64,000 bases of DNA from Pseudomonas sp. RIT-PI-AD (GTDB taxonomy: Bacteria > Pseudomonadota > Gammaproteobacteria > Pseudomonadales > Pseudomonadaceae). The stretch spans positions 1 to 64,000 of the forward strand of contig NZ_JANZKU010000014.1 in NCBI RefSeq assembly GCF_025642785.1, in the 5' to 3' direction. This document shows, piece after piece, positions 39,041-46,958 of this stretch (its first letter is position 1; the number at the start of each line of letters is the position of its first letter). Below the pieces are notes generated by a model that saw only the letters and a list, made by a program, of their open reading frames with translations, did not search any database and had not been told where the DNA came from. The position numbers and the translations under genes are program-made.

Positions 39041-39423
39041 CTCGCCTCCTCGTTGTTGTTATCGGCGCACCGCCGGTGGCGGCGGGGATGCCCCATGACA
39101 CCCTGTGGCGGGGCGGCGAACAAGGGAGACCAGGCGATGCGTCGGGATGTCGCAGCCCTGACTGTGGCAGCTTTTCCTTACAGGCTCCAGGCTCCCTGTC
39201 AAAGCGCCCCAGGCGCCTTTCAGTCTGTAAATAAACCCTTACGACACGGTTCAGGAAGTTGCCGACCCCTGTGGAAGTGCTATCGCCAACCCCTCTATCA
39301 CAGGCCTTTCGGGGCGAATGCCGAGCAGGGGGATTCGCCTGCGACTTGCGGGTCGATCCCCTGCCCTCGAACAACTGGACGGCCAGAGAACGGATCGATG
39401 AATGACGCGCCCATCTCCCAGGC
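39041..39423. other. 383-base gap upstream of hpd
   Basis: No gene is seen. It contains the hpd promoter region, including a TyrR/PhhR-like box at 39226-39243. The right part also follows the end of the leftward DUF934 gene; I see no strong terminator. Confidence 0.6.
39226..39243. promoter_or_regulatory. candidate TyrR/PhhR box upstream of hpd
   Basis: TGTAAA-TAAACC-CTTACG matches the TyrR-family consensus TGTAAA-N6-TTTACA at 10 of 12 defined positions. It lies about 186 bases upstream of the hpd start. PhhR, the Pseudomonas TyrR homologue, is known to activate aromatic amino-acid catabolism, so this is a likely activator site (inference). Confidence 0.55.
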
Positions 39424-39924
39424 TCAGGTGCGGCGCCGGAACAACGGCCGCGGCTCGATGGCGGAACGCCCGTAGAGCACGCTCATGCCCGCCAGGCCGT
39501 GGAGCGCATCTTCCACGTCCTTGTCCTCGCGCACGGCGAAGCCGTCGAAGCCGCATTGGCGCATATGGCTGAGTTGGTCGCGCAACACATCGCCGATGGC
39601 GCGCAATTCGCCGCGCCAGCCGAGACGGGTGCGCAACAGATAGGCCTGGCTGTAGCCGCGGCCGTCGCGAAAGCTGGGGAAATCCACGGCGATCAGCGGC
39701 ACCGTCGCCAGGCAGTCGGCCAGGGTCTCCACCTCGTCCTCGGGTCCCAGCCAGAAGCCGTGAGGCCAGGACGCCCCGGCATCGCCGCGACCTTCGCGCC
39801 AGACGCCCAAGGGCAGCAACAGCGGGCCGTCGGGCAGGATCTCCGGCACCTCGCGGAGCAGTCGCCAGGGGTCGTCGGCGACGATCCGCGCCACCCCATC
39901 CCGCCACAGGATCAGGTTGTTCAA
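39424..39924 (-). CDS. DUF934 protein, partner of nitrite/sulfite reductase
   Basis: Protein of 166 residues of the DUF934 family, which is nearly always encoded just after a CysI/NirA-type haemoprotein in pseudomonads. Conserved features include the central VDFPSFRDGRGYSQAYLLR and the cysteine in MRQCGFDGFAV. Its start overlaps the reductase stop by four bases, so the products are probably made together. The function is not established. It may help electron supply or assembly of the reductase (inference). Confidence 0.88.
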   Translation of the reverse strand: MNNLILWRDGVARIVADDPWRLLREVPEILPDGPLLLPLGVWREGRGDAGASWPHGFWLGPEDEVETLADCLATVPLIAVDFPSFRDGRGYSQAYLLRTRLGWRGELRAIGDVLRDQLSHMRQCGFDGFAVREDKDVEDALHGLAGMSVLYGRSAIEPRPLFRRRT

Positions 39925-41591
39925 GGGCGGACCTCCGCGCGCTCGTAGACCCGCGCCTTGAAGGGCTCGAGGCCGATCCGGGCGAAGGTCTCGACGAAGC
40001 GTTCACCGCCCTGGCGATGGAGCAGGAAGGTTTCCACCACGCGCTCGATCACCGCGGGAATCTCGTCTGCCTCGAACGAGGGCCCGATCACTTTGCCCAG
40101 CGCCGCCTGCACGCCCTGGGCGCCGCCGAGGGTGACCTGGTACCACTCGCTGCCGTTCTTGTCGACGCCGAGGATGCCGATGTTGCCAATGTGGTGGTGG
40201 CCACAGGCATTCATGCAGCCGGAGATGTTCAGGCTCAGTTCGCCGATGTCGTGGAGATGATCGAGGTCGTCGAAACGTTGCTGGATCGCCTGGGCGACGG
40301 GGATCGACTTGGCGTTGGCCAGGGAACAGTAGTCGCCCCCGGGGCAGGCGATGATGTCGTTGAGCAGGCCGACGTTGGGGGTCGCCAGGCCGGCAGCCTC
40401 GGCGCGCAGCCAGAGATCGTGCAGGTCGCGCTGACGCACGTCGGGCAGCACCAGATTCTGTTCGTGGGCGATACGGATTTCGCCGAAGCCGAAACGCTCG
40501 GCCCATTCCGCCACCTGCTCCATCTGGCTGGCGGTGACGTCTCCCGGCGGCGCGCTGGCGCCCGGTTTGGTCGACAGCACCACGCTGGCATAACCGGGCA
40601 CCTTGTGCGGGTGCAGGTTACGCGACGCCCAGTGGGCGAAACGGGCGTCGCGCTCGCGCCAGCGGCCATAGTCCAGGTCGAAGGCGTCCAGCCGCTCGTA
40701 GGGCGGCGCGGCGAAGGAGGACGCCACGCGGCGGTACTCGTCCTCGGTCAGCTCGGCCGGCCCTTCCTTGATCTGCGCCCACTCCGCCTCGACCTCCGCG
40801 GCGAAGGCCTCGATACCCAGGGCCTTGACCAGAATCTTGATCCGCGCCTTGTACTTGTTGTCGCGGCGGCCGTGGCGGTTGTAGACCCGCAGCACCGCTT
40901 CGACATAGGACAGCAGATGCTGCCAGGGCAGGTCCTCGCGGATCTGCAGGCCGAGGATCGGCGTGCGCCCCAGCCCGCCGCCCACCAGCACCCGCAGGCG
41001 CAGCTCACCGGCCGGATCGCGATACAGGTACAGGCCGATGTCGTGCATGCGCAGGGCGGCGCGGTCCTGTTCGGCGGCGCAGAGGGCGATCTTGAATTTG
41101 CGCGGCAGGAAGAGGAATTCCGGGTTGATCGTCGACCACTGGCGGAGGATTTCCGCGAGGGGCCGCGGGTCCAGCAGTTCGTCGGCGGCGACCCCGGCGA
41201 ACGCTTCGGTGGTGATGTTGCGCACGCAGTTGCCGGACGTCTGGATGGCGTGCATGTCCACGTCGGCGAGGCGCTGGAGGATGTCCGCCACGCGCTCCAG
41301 CTCGATCCAGTTGAACTGGATGTTCTGCCGGGTGGTGAAGTGGCCATAGCCGCGATCGAAATCCCGGGCGATGCCGGCCAGGGTGCGCAATTGGGTCGCC
41401 GACAGGGTGCCGTAGGGAATCGCCACCCGCAGCATGTAGGCATGCTTTTGCAGGTAGAGCCCGTTCTGCAGGCGCAGGGGCAGGAACTCCTCTTCGCTCA
41501 AGGCGCCGGACAGGCGCCGCTGCACCTGGTCACGGAATTGCGCCACCCGCTCGTGCACCAGGGCGCGGTCGTAGTCGTCGTATTGGTACAT
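39921..41591 (-). CDS. nirA: sirohaem nitrite/sulfite reductase (NirA/CysI family)
   Basis: Haemoprotein of 556 residues with two ferredoxin-like half domains and the sirohaem/[4Fe-4S] cysteine set CPGGDYC ... SGCMNAC. Six-electron reduction of sulfite or nitrite is the family reaction. The locus (DUF934, divergent ccoG, mpaR, orphan ccoN) matches P. aeruginosa PA4129-PA4134, where this gene is distinct from the assimilatory cysI and responds to cyanide (known from that species). I therefore name it nirA, though the sequence alone does not separate nitrite from sulfite activity. Confidence 0.85.
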   Translation of the reverse strand: MYQYDDYDRALVHERVAQFRDQVQRRLSGALSEEEFLPLRLQNGLYLQKHAYMLRVAIPYGTLSATQLRTLAGIARDFDRGYGHFTTRQNIQFNWIELERVADILQRLADVDMHAIQTSGNCVRNITTEAFAGVAADELLDPRPLAEILRQWSTINPEFLFLPRKFKIALCAAEQDRAALRMHDIGLYLYRDPAGELRLRVLVGGGLGRTPILGLQIREDLPWQHLLSYVEAVLRVYNRHGRRDNKYKARIKILVKALGIEAFAAEVEAEWAQIKEGPAELTEDEYRRVASSFAAPPYERLDAFDLDYGRWRERDARFAHWASRNLHPHKVPGYASVVLSTKPGASAPPGDVTASQMEQVAEWAERFGFGEIRIAHEQNLVLPDVRQRDLHDLWLRAEAAGLATPNVGLLNDIIACPGGDYCSLANAKSIPVAQAIQQRFDDLDHLHDIGELSLNISGCMNACGHHHIGNIGILGVDKNGSEWYQVTLGGAQGVQAALGKVIGPSFEADEIPAVIERVVETFLLHRQGGERFVETFARIGLEPFKARVYERAEVRP

Positions 41592-41800
41592 GCCGGGGCC
41601 TCATCAGTGTTCGCCCTCTCTCACGGGGCGATTCACTGAAGGACTATGCGCGCGCCCTGCGCCGGGTTACAGGTTCAGGTCGCGGCAAAAAAACCGGCTC
41701 AGGCGCGCGCCGGCGACTCCACCTCGATCGGGCCGACCGCCAAGGATGCGAGAAGCCCTGCACCGGCGCCCCGCCTCGTCGAGGCCCGTAACCCGGCCCA

Positions 41801-41847
41801 GCCCGGCGCCTACGCCGATAGGCCAGGCAACGAGCCGGGCGCCGGGC
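41801..41847. repeat. 10-bp perfect inverted repeat, 27-base loop
   Basis: Arms GCCCGGCGCC (41801-41810) and GGCGCCGGGC (41838-41847), about 210 bases upstream of nirA. It could form a large cruciform or leader hairpin. No T-run follows. Confidence 0.55.
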
Positions 41848-42122
41848 CGGATCACCGTTCGCAGAAGCGCCTAGCGCGGACGACACGTCCATCGGCCCGG
41901 AGGGGATTCGCCTCTCCAGGCGGATACGACCGGGAAGCCCATGACCAAGACCCGTCGGAGAAATCGCTGGCGCGTGCGCAACTGATCCGCATGGTGCGCC
42001 CGCTGGCACTCCGCCCGAGCCCTAAGCCCGCGAACGACGCGGCCTCGGCCCTTGCGAAAGGCGGCGCGGATCGCCTGCGACCATCCGCCGCAGCGCCTGC
42101 AAAACCCCATCTGATCCGCTTT

Positions 42123-42155
42123 TTATCGTCGGACCTGAGCCTGTTATCGATACAG
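42123..42155. promoter_or_regulatory. TTATCG direct repeats upstream of ccoG, candidate MocR-type site
   Basis: TTATCG occurs at 42123-42128 and 42144-42149, exactly two helical turns apart. The second copy lies in the near-palindrome CTGTTATCGATACAG (42141-42155). MocR-type regulators such as the mpaR product encoded here commonly bind direct repeats with such spacing. Assignment to MpaR is inference. Confidence 0.35.
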
Positions 42156-42205
42156 CGCGAGTCCCATAGTGCGCGCAGCCTGATACGCCTCGAAGGGGTC
42201 CCACC

Positions 42206-43618
42206 GTGACCGAACGCATTCCCACCCGCCTCATCGAAACCCTCTCCCCCACCCCGCTGCGCCTGACGCCCTCGCAGGCCGGCGGCGCCATCCACACCCG
42301 CAGTTTCAGCGGGCGCTTCCGCAACCTGCGCCTGTACGGCGCGGGCTTCCTGTTCCTGCTGTTCTTCGGCACCGCCTGGCTGGACTGGGGCGGACGCCAG
42401 GCGGTGCTCTGGGACCTCTCGGCGCACCGCTTCTACATCTTCGGCGCGACCTTCTGGCCGCAGGACTTCATCCTGCTCTCGGCGCTGCTGATCATCTGCG
42501 CCTTCGGCCTGTTCGCCATCACCGTGGTCGCCGGGCGCATCTGGTGCGGCTACACCTGCCCGCAGAGCGTCTGGACCTGGGTGTTCATGTGGGCCGAGAA
42601 GACCCTGGAGGGCGACCGCAACCAGCGCATCAAGCTGGACGCGGCGCCCTGGAACGCCGACAAGCTGCTGCGGCGCGGCGCCAAGCACGGGCTGTGGCTG
42701 GCGGTGAGCCTGCTCACCGCGCTGACCTTCGTCGGCTACTTCACCCCGATCCGTCCGCTGGCCACCGAGCTGTTCAGCCTGCGCCTGGAGGGCGTGGCGG
42801 GCTTCTGGATCGCCTTCTTCGCCCTGGCCACCTACCTCAACGCCGGCTGGATGCGCGAGAAGGTCTGCGTGCACATGTGCCCCTACGCGCGCTTCCAGAG
42901 CGTGATGTTCGACGACAACACCCTGCTGGTGGCCTATGACGCCGCCCGCGGCGAAGGCCGCGGTCCGCGGCGCAAGGGCAGCGACCCGCGTGCCCAGGGG
43001 CTCGGCGACTGCATCGACTGCACGCTGTGCGTGCAGGTCTGCCCCACCGGCATCGACATCCGCGACGGCCTGCAGATCGACTGCATCGGCTGCGCCGCCT
43101 GCGTCGACGCCTGCGACACGGTGATGGACAAGATGGGCTACGCCCGCGGCCTGGTCGGCTACCGCTCGCAACGGCAACTGGAGGGCGGCCGCACCCGCCT
43201 GCTGCGGCCGCGCCTGGTGGGCTACGCCGGGGTACTGCTGGTGATGATCGGCGCCTTCGTCTGGGCCTTGCAGATCCGCCCCCTGGTGTCGCTGGACGTG
43301 AGCAAGGACCGCGGGCTGTTCCGCGAGAACGCGATCGGCCAGGTCGAAAACATCTACACCCTCAAGATCATCAACAAGACCCAGCAGGCGCGGCGCTATC
43401 GGCTGGCCCTGGCCGAACCCGGCCCCTTCGAGCTGCATGCGCCGCGGGAACTGGCGCTGGCACCGGGGGAAATCCTCGACCTGCCGGTGTCGGTGGCGCT
43501 CACCGACGCAGCGCCCGCCAGCAGTTCGCAGGGGCTGCGCTTCGCGGTCACCGCGCTGGACGACCCGGGCCTGCGCAGCGAGGCGGGCAGCACCTTCACC
43601 GCCCCACTGCAGCGCTGA
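42206..43618 (+). CDS. ccoG: cytochrome c oxidase accessory protein CcoG (RdxA-like)
   Basis: Membrane iron-sulfur protein of about five TM helices, 470 residues. CcoG proteins act in copper delivery to cbb3 oxidases, reducing Cu(II). Visible are the WCGYTCPQSVWTWVF motif after the third TM, CVHMCPYARFQ, and two ferredoxin-type clusters CIDCTLCVQVCP and CIGCAACVDACD. A C-terminal immunoglobulin-like domain (CcoG C-terminal) begins around residue 365. The start is GTG with AAGGGG 7 bases upstream. It is probably a second copy separate from the main cco cluster and goes with the orphan oxidase subunit downstream. Confidence 0.94.
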   Translation: MTERIPTRLIETLSPTPLRLTPSQAGGAIHTRSFSGRFRNLRLYGAGFLFLLFFGTAWLDWGGRQAVLWDLSAHRFYIFGATFWPQDFILLSALLIICAFGLFAITVVAGRIWCGYTCPQSVWTWVFMWAEKTLEGDRNQRIKLDAAPWNADKLLRRGAKHGLWLAVSLLTALTFVGYFTPIRPLATELFSLRLEGVAGFWIAFFALATYLNAGWMREKVCVHMCPYARFQSVMFDDNTLLVAYDAARGEGRGPRRKGSDPRAQGLGDCIDCTLCVQVCPTGIDIRDGLQIDCIGCAACVDACDTVMDKMGYARGLVGYRSQRQLEGGRTRLLRPRLVGYAGVLLVMIGAFVWALQIRPLVSLDVSKDRGLFRENAIGQVENIYTLKIINKTQQARRYRLALAEPGPFELHAPRELALAPGEILDLPVSVALTDAAPASSSQGLRFAVTALDDPGLRSEAGSTFTAPLQR

Positions 43619-43629
43619 AGCAACCCTCC

Positions 43630-43649
43630 GCGGGGCCGGCAGGCCCCGC
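43630..43649 (+). repeat. GC-rich hairpin between ccoG and mpaR
   Basis: Perfect 8-bp stem GCGGGGCC / GGCCCCGC with a GGCA loop, in the 52-base gap just before the mpaR Shine-Dalgarno. No T-run follows, so it more likely modulates mpaR expression or stabilises the ccoG message than terminates. Confidence 0.45.
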
Positions 43650-43670
43650 ACCCAAGGAGATCGAGATCGC

Positions 43671-45137
43671 ATGAGCGCATCGACACCCGTAGAGTACGCC
43701 GACCCTCCCATCGTCCGAGCGGACAAGATGAAACGCTACGAACGCTTCGCCGAGCAGATCGCCGAGCTGATCCGCTCCGGCGTGCTCGCCCCCGGCGAGA
43801 AAGTCCCCTCGGTGCGCCACGCCAGCCGCACCTATGGGGTCAGCCCGTCCACCGTGTTCCAGGCGTACTACCTGCTGGAGGATCGCGGCCTGATCAGCGC
43901 GCGGGCACGCTCGGGGTATTTCGTCCGCGAACATGCGCAACGTCCGCTGCACGAACCGGACATCGGCCCGCGCCAGGCGCACACCACCGAGGTGGACGTC
44001 AGCGAACTGGTGTTCTCGGTGCTCGACTCCATCAAGGATCCGCTCACCGTGCCGTTCGGCTCGGCCTTCCCCAGCCCGCACCTGTTCCCGCTGCCGCGCC
44101 TGGCGCGCTCCATGTCCCAGGCGCTGCGCGAGCTGTCGCCCCATGCGGTGGTGGCGGACATGACCGCCGGCAATCCCGACCTGCGCCGGCAGATCGCCCT
44201 GCGCTACATGGTCAGCGGCGTGCGCCTCGCCCTGGACGAGCTGGTGATCAGCAACGGTGCCCTGGAGGCGCTCAACCTGTGCCTGCAAACGGTGACCGCG
44301 CCGGGCGACCTGGTGGCCATCGAGGCACCGGCCTTCTACGCCACCCTGCAGGTGCTGGAGCGGCTCAAGCTGAAGGCCGTGGAGATTCCCATGCACCCGC
44401 GCGAGGGCATCGACCTGGACAGCCTGGCCGACAGCCTGCAACGCCTGCCGGTGAAAGCCTGCTGGTTCATGAGCGGGCTGCAGAACCCGCTCGGCGCGAG
44501 CATGAGCGACGACAAGAAGCGGGCGCTCTACGAGCTGCTGCAACGGCACCAGGTGCCCTTGATCGAGGACGACGTCTACGCCGAGCTGCACTACGGGCCG
44601 AGCCCGGCCAAGCCGGTGAAGAGCTTCGACCGCGACGGCCTGGTGATGCACTGCGGCTCCTTCTCCAAGAGCCTGGCGCCGGGCTACCGGGTCGGGTGGG
44701 TCGCCGGCGGGCGCTATGCCGAACGCATCCAGCGGCTCAAGCTGATGACCACCCTGTCGCCCTCGGTGCCCGCCCAGGCGGCCATCGCCGACTACCTGCA
44801 ACACGGCGGCTACGACCGCCACCTGCGCAAGCTGCGCTATGCCCTGGAAACCCAGCAGGGGGCGATGCTCGCCTCGGCCGCGCGGCACTTTCCCGCGGAA
44901 ACCCGGGTGACGCGGCCCCTCGGCGGCTATTTCCTCTGGTTCGAGTTCCCCGAACGGGTGGACTCGTTGCACCTTTTCCAACTGGCCCTGGCCCAGGGCA
45001 TCAGCCTGGCTCCGGGGCCGATCTTTTCCGCTACCCGGCGCTTCCAGAACTGCGCCCGCCTCAACCATGGCTACCCGTGGGACGCCCAGAGCGAACGGGC
45101 CATGGAGACCCTCGGGCGGATTCTCGCGACCTTCTGA
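43671..45137 (+). CDS. mpaR: MocR/GntR-type regulator MpaR
   Basis: Transcription factor of 488 residues. It has an N-terminal GntR winged HTH (about 20-90, with VPSVRHASRTYGVSPSTV) fused to a fold-type I aminotransferase-like domain that keeps the PLP lysine in CGSFSKSLAPGYRVGW. AAGGAG lies 10 bases before ATG 43671. By position and neighbours it matches P. aeruginosa MpaR, described there as a regulator of anthranilate/PQS metabolism and of this respiratory cluster under cyanide. The effector is unknown, and PLP-dependent sensing is inference from the family. Confidence 0.9.
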   Translation: MSASTPVEYADPPIVRADKMKRYERFAEQIAELIRSGVLAPGEKVPSVRHASRTYGVSPSTVFQAYYLLEDRGLISARARSGYFVREHAQRPLHEPDIGPRQAHTTEVDVSELVFSVLDSIKDPLTVPFGSAFPSPHLFPLPRLARSMSQALRELSPHAVVADMTAGNPDLRRQIALRYMVSGVRLALDELVISNGALEALNLCLQTVTAPGDLVAIEAPAFYATLQVLERLKLKAVEIPMHPREGIDLDSLADSLQRLPVKACWFMSGLQNPLGASMSDDKKRALYELLQRHQVPLIEDDVYAELHYGPSPAKPVKSFDRDGLVMHCGSFSKSLAPGYRVGWVAGGRYAERIQRLKLMTTLSPSVPAQAAIADYLQHGGYDRHLRKLRYALETQQGAMLASAARHFPAETRVTRPLGGYFLWFEFPERVDSLHLFQLALAQGISLAPGPIFSATRRFQNCARLNHGYPWDAQSERAMETLGRILATF

Positions 45138-45279
45138 CGCAGGCCCGGCGACGCCCGGCCTGATCCGCAAAAACCCCGCCGTTCTGAGTCTGTCGGACCC
45201 CGCCCGCTGTTCCTAGAGTGACGCCACCCGCCGCACCGCCAGCCGGTCGCGGCCCGTCCCCTCCCCGGAAAGGTCACCC

Positions 45280-46713
45280 ATGGACACTACGCTTCCCTCC
45301 CCCGTCTACAACTACAAGGTGGTCCGCCAGTTCGCCCTCATGACCGTCGTCTGGGGCGTGATCGGCATGGGCCTGGGCGTGTTCATCGCCTCGCAACTGG
45401 TCTGGCCGGCACTGAACTTCGACCTGCCCTGGCTGAGCTTCGGCCGCCTGCGCCCGCTGCACACCAACCTGGTGATCTTCGCCTTCGGCGGCTCGGCGCT
45501 GTTCGCCACCAGCTATTACACGGTGCAGCGCACCTGCCAGGCGCCGCTGATCTCCGACAAGCTGGCGGCCTTCACCTTCTGGGGCTGGCAGGCGATGGTG
45601 GCGATGCTGCTGATCACCCTGCCCCAGGGCCTGACCACCACCAAGGAATACGCCGAGCTGGAGTTCAGCGGCGCGATCTGGCTGGCCATCGTCTGGGTGG
45701 CCTATGCGGTGGTGTTCTTCGGCACCATCGTCAAGCGCAAGGCCCGGCACATCTACGTCGGCAACTGGTTCTTCGGTGCCTTCATCGTGGTCACCGCGAT
45801 GCTCCACGTGGTCAACCACGCGGCCATCCCGGTGAGCGCGTTCAAGTCCTACCCGGTCTACTCCGGCGCCACCGACGCCATGGTGCAGTGGTGGTATGGC
45901 CACAACGCCGTGGGCTTCTTCCTCACCACCGGTTTCCTCGGGATGATGTACTACTTCGTGCCCAAGCAGGCCGGGCGCCCGGTGTATTCCTACCGCTTGT
46001 CCATCGTGCACTTCTGGGCGCTGATCACCCTGTACATCTGGGCCGGCCCGCACCACCTGCACTACACCGCCCTGCCCGACTGGGCCCAGTCCCTCGGTAT
46101 GGCCATGTCGCTGATCCTCCTCGCGCCCAGCTGGGGCGGCATGATCAACGGCATGATGACCCTCTCCGGCGCCTGGCATAAGCTGCGCACCGATCCGATC
46201 CTGCGCTTCCTGGTGGTGTCCCTGGCCTTCTACGGCATGTCCACCTTCGAAGGCCCGATGATGGCGATCAAGACCGTCAACGCCCTTTCCCATTACACCG
46301 ACTGGACCATCGGCCACGTCCATGCAGGCGCCCTCGGCTGGGTAGCGATGATCACCTTCGGTTCGCTGTACCACCTGATCCCCAAGGTGTATGGCCGCGA
46401 ACGGATGCACAGCATCGGGCTGATCAACGCGCACTTCTGGCTGGCCACCATCGGCACCGTGCTCTACATCGCCTCGATGTGGGTCAACGGCATCACCCAG
46501 GGCCTGATGTGGCGCGCGGTGAACCAGGACGGCACCTTGACCTACTCCTTCGTCGAAGCGCTGGATGCCAGCCACCCCGGCTTCGTCGTGCGCCTGATCG
46601 GCGGCGTCTTCTTCCTCACCGGCATGCTGCTGATGGCCTACAACGTCTGGCGCACCGTACGCCTGGCCGACCCCGTGGCGTACCACGCCGCCGCCAGCCT
46701 GGCGGAGCGCTGA
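45280..46713 (+). CDS. ccoN: orphan cbb3-type cytochrome c oxidase subunit I (CcoN4-like)
   Basis: Catalytic haem-copper oxidase subunit of 477 residues and 12 TM helices. Haem and CuB histidines are visible in [38 protein letters not shown] and [10 protein letters not shown]. No ccoO or ccoP follows. The gene is therefore an orphan isoform that would assemble with CcoO/CcoP from another cluster, as shown for P. aeruginosa CcoN4, which gives cyanide-tolerant cbb3 oxidase. Preceded by ccoG and mpaR in the same orientation, which supports regulated use under special conditions. Confidence 0.94.
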   Translation: MDTTLPSPVYNYKVVRQFALMTVVWGVIGMGLGVFIASQLVWPALNFDLPWLSFGRLRPLHTNLVIFAFGGSALFATSYYTVQRTCQAPLISDKLAAFTFWGWQAMVAMLLITLPQGLTTTKEYAELEFSGAIWLAIVWVAYAVVFFGTIVKRKARHIYVGNWFFGAFIVVTAMLHVVNHAAIPVSAFKSYPVYSGATDAMVQWWYGHNAVGFFLTTGFLGMMYYFVPKQAGRPVYSYRLSIVHFWALITLYIWAGPHHLHYTALPDWAQSLGMAMSLILLAPSWGGMINGMMTLSGAWHKLRTDPILRFLVVSLAFYGMSTFEGPMMAIKTVNALSHYTDWTIGHVHAGALGWVAMITFGSLYHLIPKVYGRERMHSIGLINAHFWLATIGTVLYIASMWVNGITQGLMWRAVNQDGTLTYSFVEALDASHPGFVVRLIGGVFFLTGMLLMAYNVWRTVRLADPVAYHAAASLAER

Positions 46714-46714
46714 G

Positions 46715-46948
46715 ATGCCCAGCGAATTCTGGTTGGTGATGGCCGTGCTGGTGTTCTACCTGGCGTTGCAACGCAGCCTCGGCGAGCGGGGCGGCGAGGG
46801 GCTCGACGAAGCGGCGATGCTGCCCTTCGCCGACGACGAGGAGGTGGCGCGGCGCATGGAGCAGGCCACCGGCCGCAGCCGGACCGGCTGCGCCTGCCCG
46901 GGCACCTGCGACGGCCGCTGCCGCAACAGCGGCGAGCTGTCGGCCTGA
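46715..46948 (+). CDS. CcoQ4-like small membrane protein with cysteine-rich tail
   Basis: A 77-residue protein starting one base after the ccoN stop. It has one TM at the N-terminus (EFWLVMAVLVFYLALQ) as in CcoQ, then an acidic helix, and a C-terminal CxCx3Cx3C cluster (C59, C61, C65, C69) that ordinary CcoQ lacks. It corresponds by position to the ccoQ4 gene paired with ccoN4 in P. aeruginosa. The cysteine cluster suggests metal binding, perhaps copper or iron-sulfur, or a redox role (inference). Confidence 0.85.
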   Translation: MPSEFWLVMAVLVFYLALQRSLGERGGEGLDEAAMLPFADDEEVARRMEQATGRSRTGCACPGTCDGRCRNSGELSA

Positions 46949-46958
46949 GCGGCGCGCT

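Larger units (their letters stand above)
41592..42205. promoter_or_regulatory. 614-base divergent region between nirA and ccoG
   Basis: Long for this genome and without a credible gene. Frames crossing it are Ala/Pro/Arg-rich. It holds a 10-bp inverted repeat (41801-41847) and, close to ccoG, a pair of TTATCG repeats 21 bases apart overlapping a near-palindrome (42123-42155). I found no TTGAT-N4-ATCAA ANR site. Confidence 0.55.

Noticed and set aside
41592-42205. ANR/FNR site near ccoG
   Set aside because: No TTGAT-N4-ATCAA-like sequence is present here or upstream of ccoN.
41646-42209. 187-codon rightward frame in the nirA-ccoG gap
   Set aside because: Low-complexity Ala/Pro/Arg/Ser composition and no ribosome binding site; ccoG has its own clear start.
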